Source of the DNA: Epiperipatus broadwayi | Taxonomy: Eukaryota; Onychophora; Udeonychophora; Euonychophora; Peripatidae | Direction: 5' to 3' | Length of the DNA: 64,000 bases | Assembly (NCBI GenBank): GCA_028023455.1 | Contig: JAQFVV010012398.1 | Location: 6,350,682-6,414,681 of the forward strand | In this document: positions 37,541-49,242 of the stretch, in pieces | Layout of the letters: each line of letters starts with the position of its first letter | Position numbering within the stretch: the stretch's first letter is position 1 | Made by a program: the position numbers and the translations under genes | The notes under the pieces: generated by a model | The model's input: only the letters and a program-made list of their open reading frames with translations | The model's database searches: none | What the model was told of the DNA's origin: nothing

Positions 37541-37598
37541 TGATTTGTATCAACTGGTGAGTTCTGGCTCAGGATGAAATATATATATATTGGAGAAC
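37541..37598 (+). ncRNA. Hammerhead motif, family 2, tandem copy
   Basis: The core box reads CTGGTGA (37554-37560), differing from CUGANGA only at A6. It is followed by a hairpin region, GAA (37576-37578) and a TA hairpin III. The proximal stem I pairs (TCAA with TTGG) are kept through changes on the 3' side relative to the copy at 37073. Activity would be lost or low because A6 is replaced. Confidence 0.45.
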
Positions 37599-37800
37599 AA
37601 TTATCTATTTCACATGTGTATCAGTTAAAGGGTACTTGAAAGTCTGTGTTCAAATCCTCTACAATTACATCTAAATTCCAAGTATATTAAATTATACTTA
37701 TATTTTAATATTAGATATATAATATAATGAGTGTGCACTTATTTTTTTTTCTTCAATAAATGCCACAAGAGGAAGCATTCAAATCTCTATTTAGAATTAT

Positions 37801-37857
37801 CCATATCCTCAAATGGGCTTTGAGCTAATGGCTTTCATCAGTGAGGACTAGGAAATC
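37801..37857 (-). ncRNA. Hammerhead remnant, family 1
   Basis: The complement has a perfect CTGATGA (37835-37841) and stem I pairs CCTCA/TGAGG. The GAAA box reads CAAA, and hairpin III is disrupted. It is inactive by sequence, but confirms that the hammerhead is an old and fixed part of family 1. Confidence 0.5.
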
Positions 37858-38385
37858 CAGACCTTAGATACAAAATACAAACTCAAGTCCAGCATTTATT
37901 GAATACTTAAAATTATTAAGTAGAAAATCTGAAATTTTCAGACTTCTATATGTCTTTAAATATAGCTATGTAACTTAAATAGTCATAGAGGACTGAACCA
38001 AATTTAGATAACATCATATATTAATAGCTTTAGCAATAAAAGTCATCAAAGCCATAACAGCCAAACTATGATAATAAGAAAACCAAGTCATACATCACAT
38101 AATTTATGAAGCTTGCATTTACAAATGTAATATAATGAATGAGCATGCTAATAACCTTAAACAAGCTAAAAAAAAGATTGTTAAATGTAAGCTACTTAAG
38201 TCACATGATGTATGGCTTGGTTTATTACTATAGTTTTGCTGTTAAGACTCTTGGCAATGTTATATTGCTAAAGCTATTAATAAATGGTATATCTGAATTT
38301 GATTCAATCCCATATGGCTATTTAAGTTAGATACCTGGATTTAAAGACAAAGATATTTGAAAATTTCAGATTTGGTAAATTTTAC
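37801..38385. mobile_element. Diverged palindromic copy of the right-edge hammerhead family (family 1)
   Basis: Arms at about 37960-38100 (-) and 38203-38345 (+) are reverse complements around an axis near 38150. The plus arm aligns with the 456-bp unit at the right edge, with CACATGATGTATGGCTTGGTTTA against CATGTGATGCTTAATGGTTTA and CCCATATGGCTATTTAAG against CCCATATGACTATTTAAG. The left side continues into a hammerhead remnant at 37801-37857. The small ORF at 38139-38330 is incidental. Confidence 0.6.
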
Positions 38386-38544
38386 ATATAGCAAGCAAGT
38401 AAATATAATAACAAAATGCAACAAGTCTAAAAAGCAAAAATCTATGATTATGATATTTAAGGTATTGAAAGTATGCTCAGCATGAATAAAAGATATTTTT
38501 AAAGCAATGTATGTCTTTTCTGATTTAAATGTTTTAACATTTAT

Positions 38545-39285
38545 TTAAAATTATATATATGATAAATTTTAAATTAAATAATGCTCAATATATATGTAAA
38601 CAAAACGAGTAAATGACTCTCCTGTAGGCTATAAATTAAAAGCACTCTAAATGTTGAATTTTTTGGATCAAGAATAGAATGAATCCACTTATTTTTGGAA
38701 GCTCTCATGTATATAAGCACATCTCTGGCTGATAAATTAATTTTACTCTTAATTACCAACACTGTTGACAAAGGTATGCTTATAAACATCATAGCTCCCA
38801 AGAATAGATAGATTCATTCTATTCTTGATTCGTTACCCACTATTTAAAGTGCTTTCAATTAATAGTCTAGATGAGGGTGATTTACTCTCTTTGTTTACAT
38901 ATATATATCATCATCATCATCAACCATTATCAATCCACTGCAGGATGAAGGTCTCTCCAAGTTTAATCCATCTTCTCCGATCTTTAGCTTCTCTTCTCCA
39001 CAACACCCCTGCACATTTTCTTATTTCATCCATCCATCTCACATGTGGTCTCTTTCTGGGTCTTTTACAATCTCTTGGAATCCAGTTTAAAATTTCAATT
39101 GTCCATCTATTATCATCTCTTCTAGCAATATGTCCAGCCCAACTCCATTTCAATCTTTTAATTTTTTCAATAAAGTCAGTAACACCTGTTTTTTGTCTTA
39201 CCCATACATTGCGTTTTCGATCTCTTCTTGTTACTCCCATATTGAGCTATGTTTAATTTAAAATTTATATATTAAATCTTATTTA
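38545..39285. mobile_element. Foldback element, right arm split by an RTE insertion
   Basis: Left arm about 38555-38740 is the reverse complement of 38755-38907 and continues, after the RTE insertion, in 39240-39285. The match resumes with ATTGAGC and AATTTAAAATTT. Landmarks are GTAAACAAA and TTTGTTTAC, and AAGAATAGAATGAAT with ATTCATTCTATTCTT. No hammerhead core was found in it. It is non-coding. Confidence 0.6.
38908..39240 (-). pseudogene. RTE-type LINE, 5'-truncated 3' end
   Basis: The complement carries 106 codons (38920-39240) matching the C-terminal tail of RTE-type reverse transcriptase proteins: RQKTGVTD, then KLKWSWAGH-like WSWAGHIARR, DNRW, WIPRD, VRWMDEI and W-rich end to ILQWIDNG. 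The stop codon merges into a GAT repeat tail (38908-38921), as is usual for RTE 3' ends. No endonuclease or catalytic RT remains, so this is a dead-on-arrival insertion. The start ATG is just where homology begins after truncation. It reads without internal stops, so it is fairly young. Confidence 0.85.
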
Positions 39286-39371
39286 ATTATCACAATTAAG
39301 GTATTAAAAGAGAGATGTTGTCTCCAGGTTTGTATAATTGATTCTCTAAAGAGGCATATTCCATCTGGCTG

Positions 39372-39545
39372 TTAAATCCATTATCAATTACCAACAGTGT
39401 TGTCAAAGATATGCTTATAAACATCAGAACTTCCAAGAATAGGTACATTCATTCTATTATTGATCCTTTACTCAACATTTAGAGTGCTTTTAATTCACAG
39501 CTTGGGTGATTTACTGTCTTTGTTTACACATATGATAAATTAAAT
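39372..39545 (+). repeat. Direct copy of the foldback arm
   Basis: This stretch matches 38753-38907 in the same orientation, from ATTACCAACA-TGTTG-CAAAG to GTGATTTACT-TCTTTGTTTACA. The foldback family is therefore also present as an inverted pair plus a direct copy. Confidence 0.7.
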
Positions 39546-41050
39546 ATTTTCCTGGATAAATTAAGATACAAATAATTTAAAATAATTTATATATATTCAT
39601 GCAATGATTAGAGAAAAATCTTCAACAATGACATTATTAGGAAACCAGTAATTTACATAGTAAAACTACAGTAGTTTAATCTGAATCTTAATTGGGAGTA
39701 AAAGATGGACTCACTTTTATTTCATTGCTTAAGTTATTTTATGGGAGGTGAAAATTAACATCTTCTTTCTTATATCCAAATAGTAGAAAATCAATTCCCC
39801 TATGAGCTATGAGAGTTATATTCTCACAGATATTTAAGATATAAACAAAAGAAAGTAATTGGTAAATCTGTTTAATAATTATCACAATGACTTATACTGC
39901 AAATATATATAATGAGGACTTTCATGGTGTAATTAATTAGATAACATTTGTTTGCCATGCCATGATAGTTGGGATTTAAATCTGGACATAATATTAACAA
40001 GCTTAATTTTTTTTTCAAATAACTATTTCTTAATCAATCTGGTTAACCAATTAATATTAATTAGTAATTGACTATCCAAATATTTTTATGTGCGTCTATC
40101 AAATTATCTCACATATATATTAATTTGTATTATTTTTTATTTGTTAGTAAAAACAAGAATTTTCCTTTTATTTTATATAATTCCTATATATAATCTTTTT
40201 ACAAGAAAATTATCTTCAAGGAATATTAAGCACCCTTCTTTATTTTGTATGTTTAAAGATGGCCTGCATGTAAAAGATCAAAACAAAGAAATGCTGGAAT
40301 AAAAACTTTATAAAAAAAACAACAACATTTCAGTGTTTCTAAAAACACATAAACAATTATATACACAAAAATAATATTATTTTAAAATACATCTGAAATA
40401 GAAGCAAATCATATAATTGTAGCAATGATGAGAAAAGGGAACAAGAATTATACATATATAATAGTCTTTAAAGCGGGATTCTCTTATTTAGATATTGAAG
40501 CTATATTTTCATATCAAGCTTTTTATCAAATGCACTTGTGTGGTTTTAGTCGTGACAAAATAATGATTGTTAAATTGTGTTATTCGGACATTATATATAA
40601 TAAAGTAATACTGTTAGAAACTCAGTTTATGAACTCCACGCTTTAAACCATTCTTTTTTTTTGTTATTTATCTCTTTGAAGATTATTTTGACGATTTCAA
40701 TTCTAAAGAGATGCACCGTCTCCATTTCATGTTTCAGAAATATGGGAGCGGATATGGAGCTTGTTTTAGCTATATTTAGACGTGTTTATGTTGATTAATT
40801 CTAGCATCAAAAATTTGCTCTGATTTGCCCATCACACTCAAAACAGAATCCAAAATAGCTGATAAACAACCATTGTTTAACAATCATTGTTTATGCCATC
40901 GTTAAATAACATTTAAAAGATTATCATTTATTTAAATACTATTGGATAAGTTAATTGTTATTTAACGATGAATAAGATACATTGCTGATAATCGTGACTA
41001 TACCGGGCTATTAAAATATAAACTCTATTCGTATTGTCTTTTTTTTTTAT
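39546..41050. other. A+T-rich stretch without recognised genes
   Basis: No coding region is supported. Open stretches at 40090-40302 and 40425-40646 are short and rich in Ile, Tyr and Phe, as expected by chance in such DNA. Confidence 0.5.
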
Positions 41051-41150
41051 ATGTCATAGCATCTTCCGGGACGCGAACCCACACCCGTTTGCAACCAACT
41101 ACTTGCTTCCATGGCGGCTGCGATACCTCTCGGCTAAAAACGCAAGACTT
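41051..41150 (-). mobile_element. tRNA-derived SINE, copy 2
   Basis: On the complement, an A box TTAGCCGAGAGG and a B box GGTTCGCGTCC occur with tRNA spacing for a long-variable-arm (Ser/Leu-like) tRNA. GATGCTATGACATAT and an A run follow. The tail is shared with 35971-36060. The clear pair of polymerase III boxes and poly(A) tail support a SINE. Confidence 0.7.
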
Positions 41151-43904
41151 TTTATTATATATAATAATGACAGATGTTCACTGCATTATATATATGTGGG
41201 TACGTGAGAGTGTGCGTGTTTATTGCGTAATAAGTTTAATTTTATCATCTACATAGAAATCAAGAATATTAATTTAAATCTTTTAAATTCTGTGTGTAAA
41301 TATTTTATGTAATTGTTCCCATCATAAATTTATATAATTTAAAATAAAATTTATATATAAATAATAGAATTAAGTGTTTAGACGAAACTCTTCAAATATT
41401 AATTGTTGCGATTTGGATGAGGTTACCGAAGTAGAGCGTTTAGCTGCAAGCTATATTAAAATTGTTCTACAAATATATTTTGCATTTAATAATCTAGATT
41501 GAATTGGATTTTATACTTGTTTTATTAATTAAATATTTAAAATTTAATAAAGTAGTTTTCTATACGCATGTGAGTGTAAAATAGAGATAAATAACACGAG
41601 CACATGAAAGATAGTTTAAAGCAAAGAAAGAATGGCATTCACCCAGTAAATATCATTACTATCAATCAACAAGTTAAAAACTTACAAATATAAACTAATA
41701 AACTATTTTGTTTTGTTGGTATGACGCTTGGAAATATCTATTCAAAATATCAAACATCTTTCTAATTTTTTTTTTTAAAACAATCGTAAACATTAGTTAA
41801 ACTTTTATAACAATTTTATGAGTTAATTAAGCATATCATATGAACCAAAAATTTATGTACCCTGTTAAGATGGCGTAAGCACAGGTTGCATAATTTAAAT
41901 ATATGCATTTATAAAAAAAAACAATCTTATCTTAAAAATAAATGTGGACTGGATTAAAATGTTTATGTCCCAATTAACCTCACATGTTTATAGACATCCA
42001 TATACATTTGAAGATTATTTTAATGTAGAAATAGATTATCTTTTTGTCATACATATGCCTTGGGATTCAAATTCAATATATATATAAATAATTTTACTTC
42101 AGATTCCAATCAAATTTAGGTTTTCTAAAATTAATTATTCTATAACCAACCTAGACAAATATTTATAAGTGTCATATACATCTTCAATAGCATACATCTT
42201 GGGAACAATCAAATCTGCTCAATATGCCTTGGCATATTGAGCTTTATTACATGCACCATTTATTCTTCAGAAAGAAAATATTCAAAGCCCTGAGTTTGAA
42301 TACTTGGCTGTTAAAAATTGGATAGATTTGCTATGACTAGTATTGAGTCCAATATACTCAATGATGGCAGTTTTTATTTCCTATAAGTCTGTGTCTTGTG
42401 ACACTATTAATATTGAGTTGATTACTGAAAAACATTGTCTTATTAACATCATCATTTGACAAACATAAAATCTTGAATTAATACCTTTTTCTTCACTGTT
42501 TCTTTATAAGAGGCTACTGGAGAATTATTTTCCCTTCATCTAACTATTTAAAGCAATTTTACCTTGTACTACATTTTAAATTAATTTATTAAAAAATAAT
42601 GCTATATTAATATTAAATTTTATTACATGAAAGACAAAAACGATACAATAATTACTTTAGTACTTTGACTTGAAATTTTTTTAACTTCCTCAAGTATGAA
42701 TTAATACTCTATTTAATAATTCTTTTAATTACACAATCAGCCTACTAAAATGTAAAAATCTATTAATAAAAAGAGTCTCAGGAGTTTTGCTTTCAATAAA
42801 TTATTTTATTTATAACACACATAAAAATATGTAAATTAAATATTTACATGGATTGTTATTATAATAAAGAATAGAAACAATGATATATCCATGAAAACAG
42901 AGAAATATTTTTTTGTCTTTTGTTGTTGCCAGAAAACTATCAACATAAGGAAACTATCCATATGGACAAACAAATATCCCCATTAACCTATAATAGTTAT
43001 TTTTCCTGAGTTTTTTTAAATATAAATAAAAGGAGAACCTTTTTTGCTTTCAACCTAAGTTGCTAAATGCATTTAAACCCAGAAAGCTGTTTTTTATATA
43101 GATGTGGGAAAGTACAGTAATAGAGTGACTCTAGAACTTACTGTCCAGGGATTGTGCCCAGTTCTGTCACTCTAGCATTTGAGTTTATTATGAATTCCTG
43201 AGCAATGACTCAATTTTATTTCAACATTATAATTAATTGCTTACAATGTCATAAGAGTATTAAAAAAATTTGATTTAATGAAGCTTCACATTTTTTGAAC
43301 ATATTGTGGCAAGGTATTTTTAATGTTTTTTTGTTCTACATTTATTGCAAACTTATTTGAATTTTTATGTAATTGCCATCTGTGCCCATTCTAAATCATT
43401 ATTATATAAACTTTGCAAACTGATAAAAATATTTCATCAATTCAGAAAAATTGTTTTTCAAAGTAAAATTATGTGATGATGATAAGTCCCATTTAAGATA
43501 TTAATTATTTTTAAAATGAGCATTTAATAATGTAGTTTGTTGTTTGCTTTCTAACTGGTTTATTCCTCTTAATTTTTTTTTATTTGGAAATACTTTTACA
43601 GTTGTCCATGAAATTCACCAGATAATGCAGAACCATTATGTTATTATGAATTCTTGAACAGTTTTATGTGGATAATTTTATATAGTTTTTATTTTTAACA
43701 AATACATCTTTATCCTTCATTAAAATGTTTCATTTTTTATATTCCACTAAAATTATAATTTTAAAAACAAATGTCATTTTCAAAATAATATAGCAATTTT
43801 ACAAATAGATGAAAATATTTAATAAACTAAAATAAATGATCAGACAAAAGATTTTATTTTAACCTTCAGGCTAAAAATGTTTTTCAATAAATTATAATTA
43901 ATAA
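41151..43904. other. A+T-rich stretch without recognised genes
   Basis: No gene is supported. A near-perfect 26-bp palindrome lies at 42217-42242 (12-base arms, GCTCAATATGCC and complement). The remainder is plain. Confidence 0.5.
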
Positions 43905-45115
43905 ATAATTCTGCACCAAATTTTATTAGTAAAACTTATTTTAATTCTATATTTAAACAGTATTTTGTGTGTTTAACAAGAAAAAATCATAAATGGATAA
44001 AACATTTAACTTGCTGAGCATGTTTTTGATGTTTACAGTCAGATTCATAGCTCTAGTAATGAAAACAGGACATTGTATGTTGATTATATAATGGACAGAT
44101 AATATTTAAATATGCTAACAATTATGTAAATATTTAATTTACATATTTCATTTCTTTGATAATGGTGTGCATAATTATTTTTTTCTCTAGATCATGTGAG
44201 TTATTAGCAATAAACTATGCCTCTTTAATTTTGTATTTTCTGTAATCTTACTGTGAACATATATTAACTCTCACTGGGTCAGAGATGTGACCATATTCCA
44301 TATCATGTTTTAAGAAGACTAACTTGTATTCAGAGTTAAGTTTAGTGTGGCTATATAAGTATCTGTGCTGTGCCACCATAGTTGCAATGTTTATATATGA
44401 TATCCTGAAGCACACTGTACTGCATAATGAATTACTGTAGCTGATCTTACATACAATTTGTGAAGCAAGATCTGAGGGCAGCTTATGGTTTGTATTGCTT
44501 ATCAATTTATTTAGTGATGGAGGAGTTCAAAAGCCAATATTGTAAGTATAAAAACAGATTTTATTCAGTTTATGGTATAGACTTGGTATGTAGGGAAGAT
44601 ATATACAAGGTATTGTGTCTTGTTTTGAGGGTATATTTCTTATATTGGAGTACAAATTTTGACTGTATTAATTAGAATGTTATGTTTATATTCTATTTTA
44701 CACAAGTCTGTAATGTAAACTTCAATATTAGATGGAATATGATCACATCTTCAACCCAGTAAAAGTTAATTAATATAATATAGTATATTCAGAGCAAGAT
44801 AAAAGAAAGCACAAAATTAAAGACACATGGTATATTGCTAATAACTTTTCTACAATCAATAAAAAAAGAATCATGCATACCATTATCAAAGAAATTGAAT
44901 GTGTAAATTAAATATTTATAAAATTATTAGCATATTTAAATATTATTGATTCATTATATAAACAGCATACCATATCCTGCTACCATTATTAGAGCTATGA
45001 ATCTGATTGTAAATGTTGAAAGCATGTTCAGCAAGTTAAATACTTTATAAACTTATAAACATTTTTTGTTAAATATGTTAGAACACCATTTAAATATAGA
45101 ATTACATTTAAAAAC
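43905..45115. mobile_element. Long inverted repeat, about 400-bp arms with 420-bp spacer
   Basis: Left arm 43905-44310 and right arm 44725-45115 are diverged reverse complements around an axis near 44522. Landmarks are CATTTAACTTGCTGAGCATG (44004) against CATGTTCAGCAAGTTAAATA (45024), and CCATATTCCATATCATG (44292) against AGATGGAATATGATCAC (44730). The spacer has no product-like ORF. It is probably a non-autonomous foldback element. Confidence 0.6.
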
Positions 45116-46125
45116 ATAGTAAAGAATACATTCAAATATTGAGTATAATCTTTGAAAATTAAAAATTCAATTTATAAAAAGAAAATGATCAAAAATAATA
45201 CTTATGATCTTTCTAATAGACATTTACCCTCTCAGATTACTTCCTGTTTTACATTATTACAATTTCCTAGACTCGGTCTATTACAAACAAATATGTTCAA
45301 GTAAAATCTGAATATAAACATTATATATTTATTAAAAAATAAATATTTCATTTAATTTTAAGTAATAAAAATAAACAAGTGAACAAACTATTGATAGATT
45401 TATGATTTTAAATTTCAAAATTTTAACAAATAGCTGAAGTCATGCAAGTTCATTGACTCATTTTGAGTACAATGAAACCTATAATCTTGGTGTTTTTTTT
45501 TACTAGGCAATACTGACAACTAGCTACTTTAACTGGAATTAATATAATTTAATATACATTTTAGTTTAAGTTTTTAATTAATATAATTTAATATACATTT
45601 TAGTTTAAGTTTTTGCCATCAATTGAATGCAAAATGATCAAACAAATGCTATTTATAGCTGCAGTTGAGTTCAATTGCAATGCCAAAAAAAGTCAAACAA
45701 TCATTTAGATGATCATAATTGGAAGTTTAATTATGGTAAATAATCAAGTAGTGTTTATATATATATATATATTTGTGTATAAATATATCTATGTGTGCTC
45801 CTACATTATGAGAGTGGTGTAATGCCACTAGAACCTCTAATGAGGGAAGATTTTTTATGAAATTCATTTGTAGTAAAAGGGGATGGTCTGAATTTATACA
45901 GTGATTGATAATTGTGATGTGTTAGATTGTGAAAAAGATAATGGACTGATAAAATTTTTAAAAAGTCTGGATACCTGAGTGTAAGTTTAGATGCTAAATA
46001 AAAATCTAAATGATAATTGAAGATGAAACATTACTAAATTTTCATTTGAAATTAGTTTCCTAATTTTGCCAAATAAAATTAGTATGCATTTTTAAAATGT
46101 GAGGAAATAAAAATAAGTGTATAGT
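45116..46125. other. Gene-free stretch with a perfect 39-bp tandem duplication
   Basis: Bases 45537-45575 and 45576-45614 are identical 39-base units. A TA tract lies at about 45758-45771. Nothing else is recognised. Confidence 0.7.
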
Positions 46126-49100
46126 GAAGCAGTCAATCTTAGCTTAAGATTGAGCTTCATGGTGTCATCTACTAACCTGAGTTTAAACTCTATATCCCAT
46201 CCCACTCCTTTAGTCATGTATATAAATTTTATGTATATATTTGAGATGTGTGCCTAAAATTTATAAAGTTTAACTTTTCAATATTTATTATTATTAATTA
46301 TTTTCTTCACATTAAAATACATAGGTGTGGCTCTGGTATATATATATAATATAGGAGCAAAAATGCTAGCAAAATATTGATTTTTAAAAATATTTTATTA
46401 TACTTCATTTTTAAAACTTTTTCTTTTTAAATTGTTTTTTTCTATTAAATTGTATATTTTGTCAAAATCCAAGATGGAAGATGCAATCGTTAATTGTTCA
46501 AAAATAATTAAAGGGTTGGAAATATAATATTGTTTTAGTCTTGGGAAGGAATTTTTAATTAAAGTTTTTACTTAAAATAAAATGGGGATTAAAATTAACG
46601 ATTGTACTTTTTTTTTAATAAACATTTTTGTCAAATCTATTTCTAATCTGGAAATAGATTTGAATATATATATATTGGAATGTTATCAAACGATTGCATC
46701 TGTCAAAAACAATGGACAAAGAAATGTAAGATTTTAGATTAAAAATTAGATTTGAGCTAAAAATAAATTAAAAGCATTCTTAAAATATCTGGGCAGGAGT
46801 ATAAAATGGCTAATTTTGATCACCACAGATGGGCTACTATTGAGAGAACTGTGTTGTCAAGAGAAGCCATGCTAGTTTAAAATTTAAAAATGATTGAATA
46901 GAAAGCTCATCACTTTTCCGATCCTTGTGAGTCATTTTCTTCTGCTACCATACCATCATGCTCCTGTAGAATGAAGTAAAAGTCCAATGGAGAACTTTAG
47001 AATGCTGAACAGAAACTTTCTATCGTATAAGAATTAATATGGATCCCTGAACCGCTATGCACAGGATGACTTTGAAAAAAAATGGACTCTTAAAATGGTG
47101 CAAGATAAATTATTTTAAACTGCCACCATTGAAACAAAATCTAGCTTGCCTAACTAATCTCAAACTCTATTAAGATTTCTCCTAATGTATTATTTATTAA
47201 CTTTGTATCTTACTAAAATGTAAATGTAAATTGCTCTCAAAGAATTTTATGAATCTTATTATCTCTCTCATATGCTCTAACTTTTTTAAACTAGGTGTGG
47301 TCATTTATTTAGTTATTTATTACTTGATTTTATATGTATGCTTTTATTATTAATATGCCAATCTCAAGCAATCTGACAAATTGAATTTCTAAAATCTTTT
47401 CTTTCTTTTTTTTAAGTAAACCTTCATGAATTAAGATTACAATCATTCCTTTAAAACAATGCATTATTAATTAATATGCTCACCAGATTGTTTTACAAGT
47501 CAACATTTTGTTTATGTCTTAGTGTAAAAGTTTGTTATTTGTTTAATTCTGGATTCTACCTGGGGTAAATCCAGAACTCAAACTAATTAATGCTCTGAAA
47601 TTGTTTAAAATATTATTTATTCAATTCTGAAAGGGTGACTTATTAATTGTGTTTTATATATAACTGCTAGTTTTCTTTTGATTTTCCATACTCTTAAAAT
47701 TTCAAATAAAATTCACAAAGGTGCGATTGAATCATTTTTAATATAGCAGAAAAGTAGGGGGGGGAGGATCAAATCTTAACATATTATATTAAATGAAATC
47801 TAAATCTCTCTATATATATTCTAGTAGCATAGCATATTATTTATATAAATTATGGTATTCAAACCAGGGTCATTTATTTTAAAGCAGTAAATCATATTCA
47901 GTGTTGTTAGTGACATCTTTTCGTATTGTGTTACTGACATTTGGCATATCTTCATGAATATATATATATATATTAAATGCTTCTAATCTAGGGGTTGCAA
48001 CAAGATCGAACCCATAGATTTCTCATTATTTCCTGTTCCATGGATGATTGACCTTTCTGAGACTTATTTCATATAAAAAGGCCTCTGGCAGTGATTCCCA
48101 TGCACCTGGCACACACTATGCCTATCCACTTTCTTTGTATAAAAGGCCTACATGTCGGTGACTTTTACAGCATGCCTATCCACTTTTCTCTAAGCACTGC
48201 CCAAGAAGGGGGTCTTAGATTTTATTTTTCATTTAGCACGACCTTTTCCTGTTATTTTTTTTGCCACAATGTCAGTACTGCAAACTTCTCCGTTTAATAT
48301 CTCTTTTGCTTCATGACCCAGTTTTAATGCTCTAATATTAAAATTGCGCTCTGCTCAAAATATATATAAATGCCAATTACTACTAGTTTTATTAATTAAT
48401 GTTATTTCAGTCTTATTATACAATCTCACCATCGTAATTTGTTATTTCTGTATTTAAGAGTATATGCCTTGGGGAAAAAAGTGTTCTTCATTCCAAATGT
48501 TAAGTAAAAGAGTTGTTAATGAATCTTTTGTCTCATAATCAAATATAATAGTAAATGTATTTTTCATTTTCCTGACTGTAATGGCATGAAAATAGTTTTC
48601 TTATATATATAATGAATCTAGAAATGCTTCCCAAAATAATGTTAGTCACCATGTTTCAGATCTGTAAATCAAAGCGTTAATGGCAATATTATGTAATCTT
48701 TTAATAATCAATTGGCATCTTAACACCATACTCACCAAAGAATGTGTGTTAATGTATATCTCTTATTTAATTGATAAAAGAGCATATAAGAACCATGAGC
48801 ATGAATTTTACTATGTAATTATATACCATTTGGTAGACTGCTTGCTCATCCACACACATACTAATGTATGCAATTAATTTGTAAATGTATGTAAATAATT
48901 TGTCACTATATTAAACTATATATTTTTATTGTCTAACTTGTTTGAGTAGTTCAAATTCCTTTTCCTCCACTTCCACACATATAGCCATGCATATACATAT
49001 TTTAGTTAAGTCATAGTTAATAGATGTCTCATTTTTCTCTGCTCTGCTAGTGGTCTGGATTGGAAGAAATTCTTATGTGCCATCATTATATGTTATTCAT

Positions 49101-49242
49101 TAGGTGTTTGATTTGGGGCTTATGGAGTGGATTCGAATTCAGGTTGGTCCCTGACATAAATCTCAGGCTTGACTGGGTTTGAAGTACATTTTGTGAGTTC
49201 CAGCTCATGTTAGATGGATAAACATGTTTTGACCAGTACAAT
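46126..49242 (+). repeat. 3 kb unclassified interspersed repeat, copy C
   Basis: This is the most complete copy. It starts with a hairpin (46126-46158, GAAGC...GCTTC enclosing CAATCTTA/TAAGATTG) and ends GACCAGTACAAT. A TATA-type box TATAAAAAG stands at 48072-48080, followed by a second TATAAAAGG near 48139. Shared blocks with copy B run throughout. No coding region is evident; the ORF at 48091-48297 is not conserved in copies A and B. The promoter-like boxes would suit an LTR, but no flanking duplication or internal domain was found. Confidence 0.65.

Larger units (their letters stand above)
36655..37690. mobile_element. Palindrome plus tandem copy with hammerhead motifs, family 2
   Basis: The left arm (about 36655-36898) is the reverse complement of 36960-37215, with an axis near 36943. 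A further plus-strand copy follows at about 37380-37690. Each copy has a hammerhead-type motif, at 36758-36813 (-), 37073-37127 (+) and about 37541-37598 (+). The two plus-strand cleavage points are about 471 bases apart. A GATTCAAATC-type block at 37220 and 37652 recalls a polymerase III B box. No ORF is present. The plan, inverted arms with tandem units, matches the right-edge array although the sequences differ. Confidence 0.65.

Noticed and set aside
38825-39256. 143-codon plus-strand ORF
   Set aside because: It is the antisense of the RTE reverse transcriptase tail.
44008-45040. CTGAYTGTAAA motif in the 44 kb inverted repeat as another hammerhead
   Set aside because: It lacks the CUGANGA core and a GAA box at the right distance.
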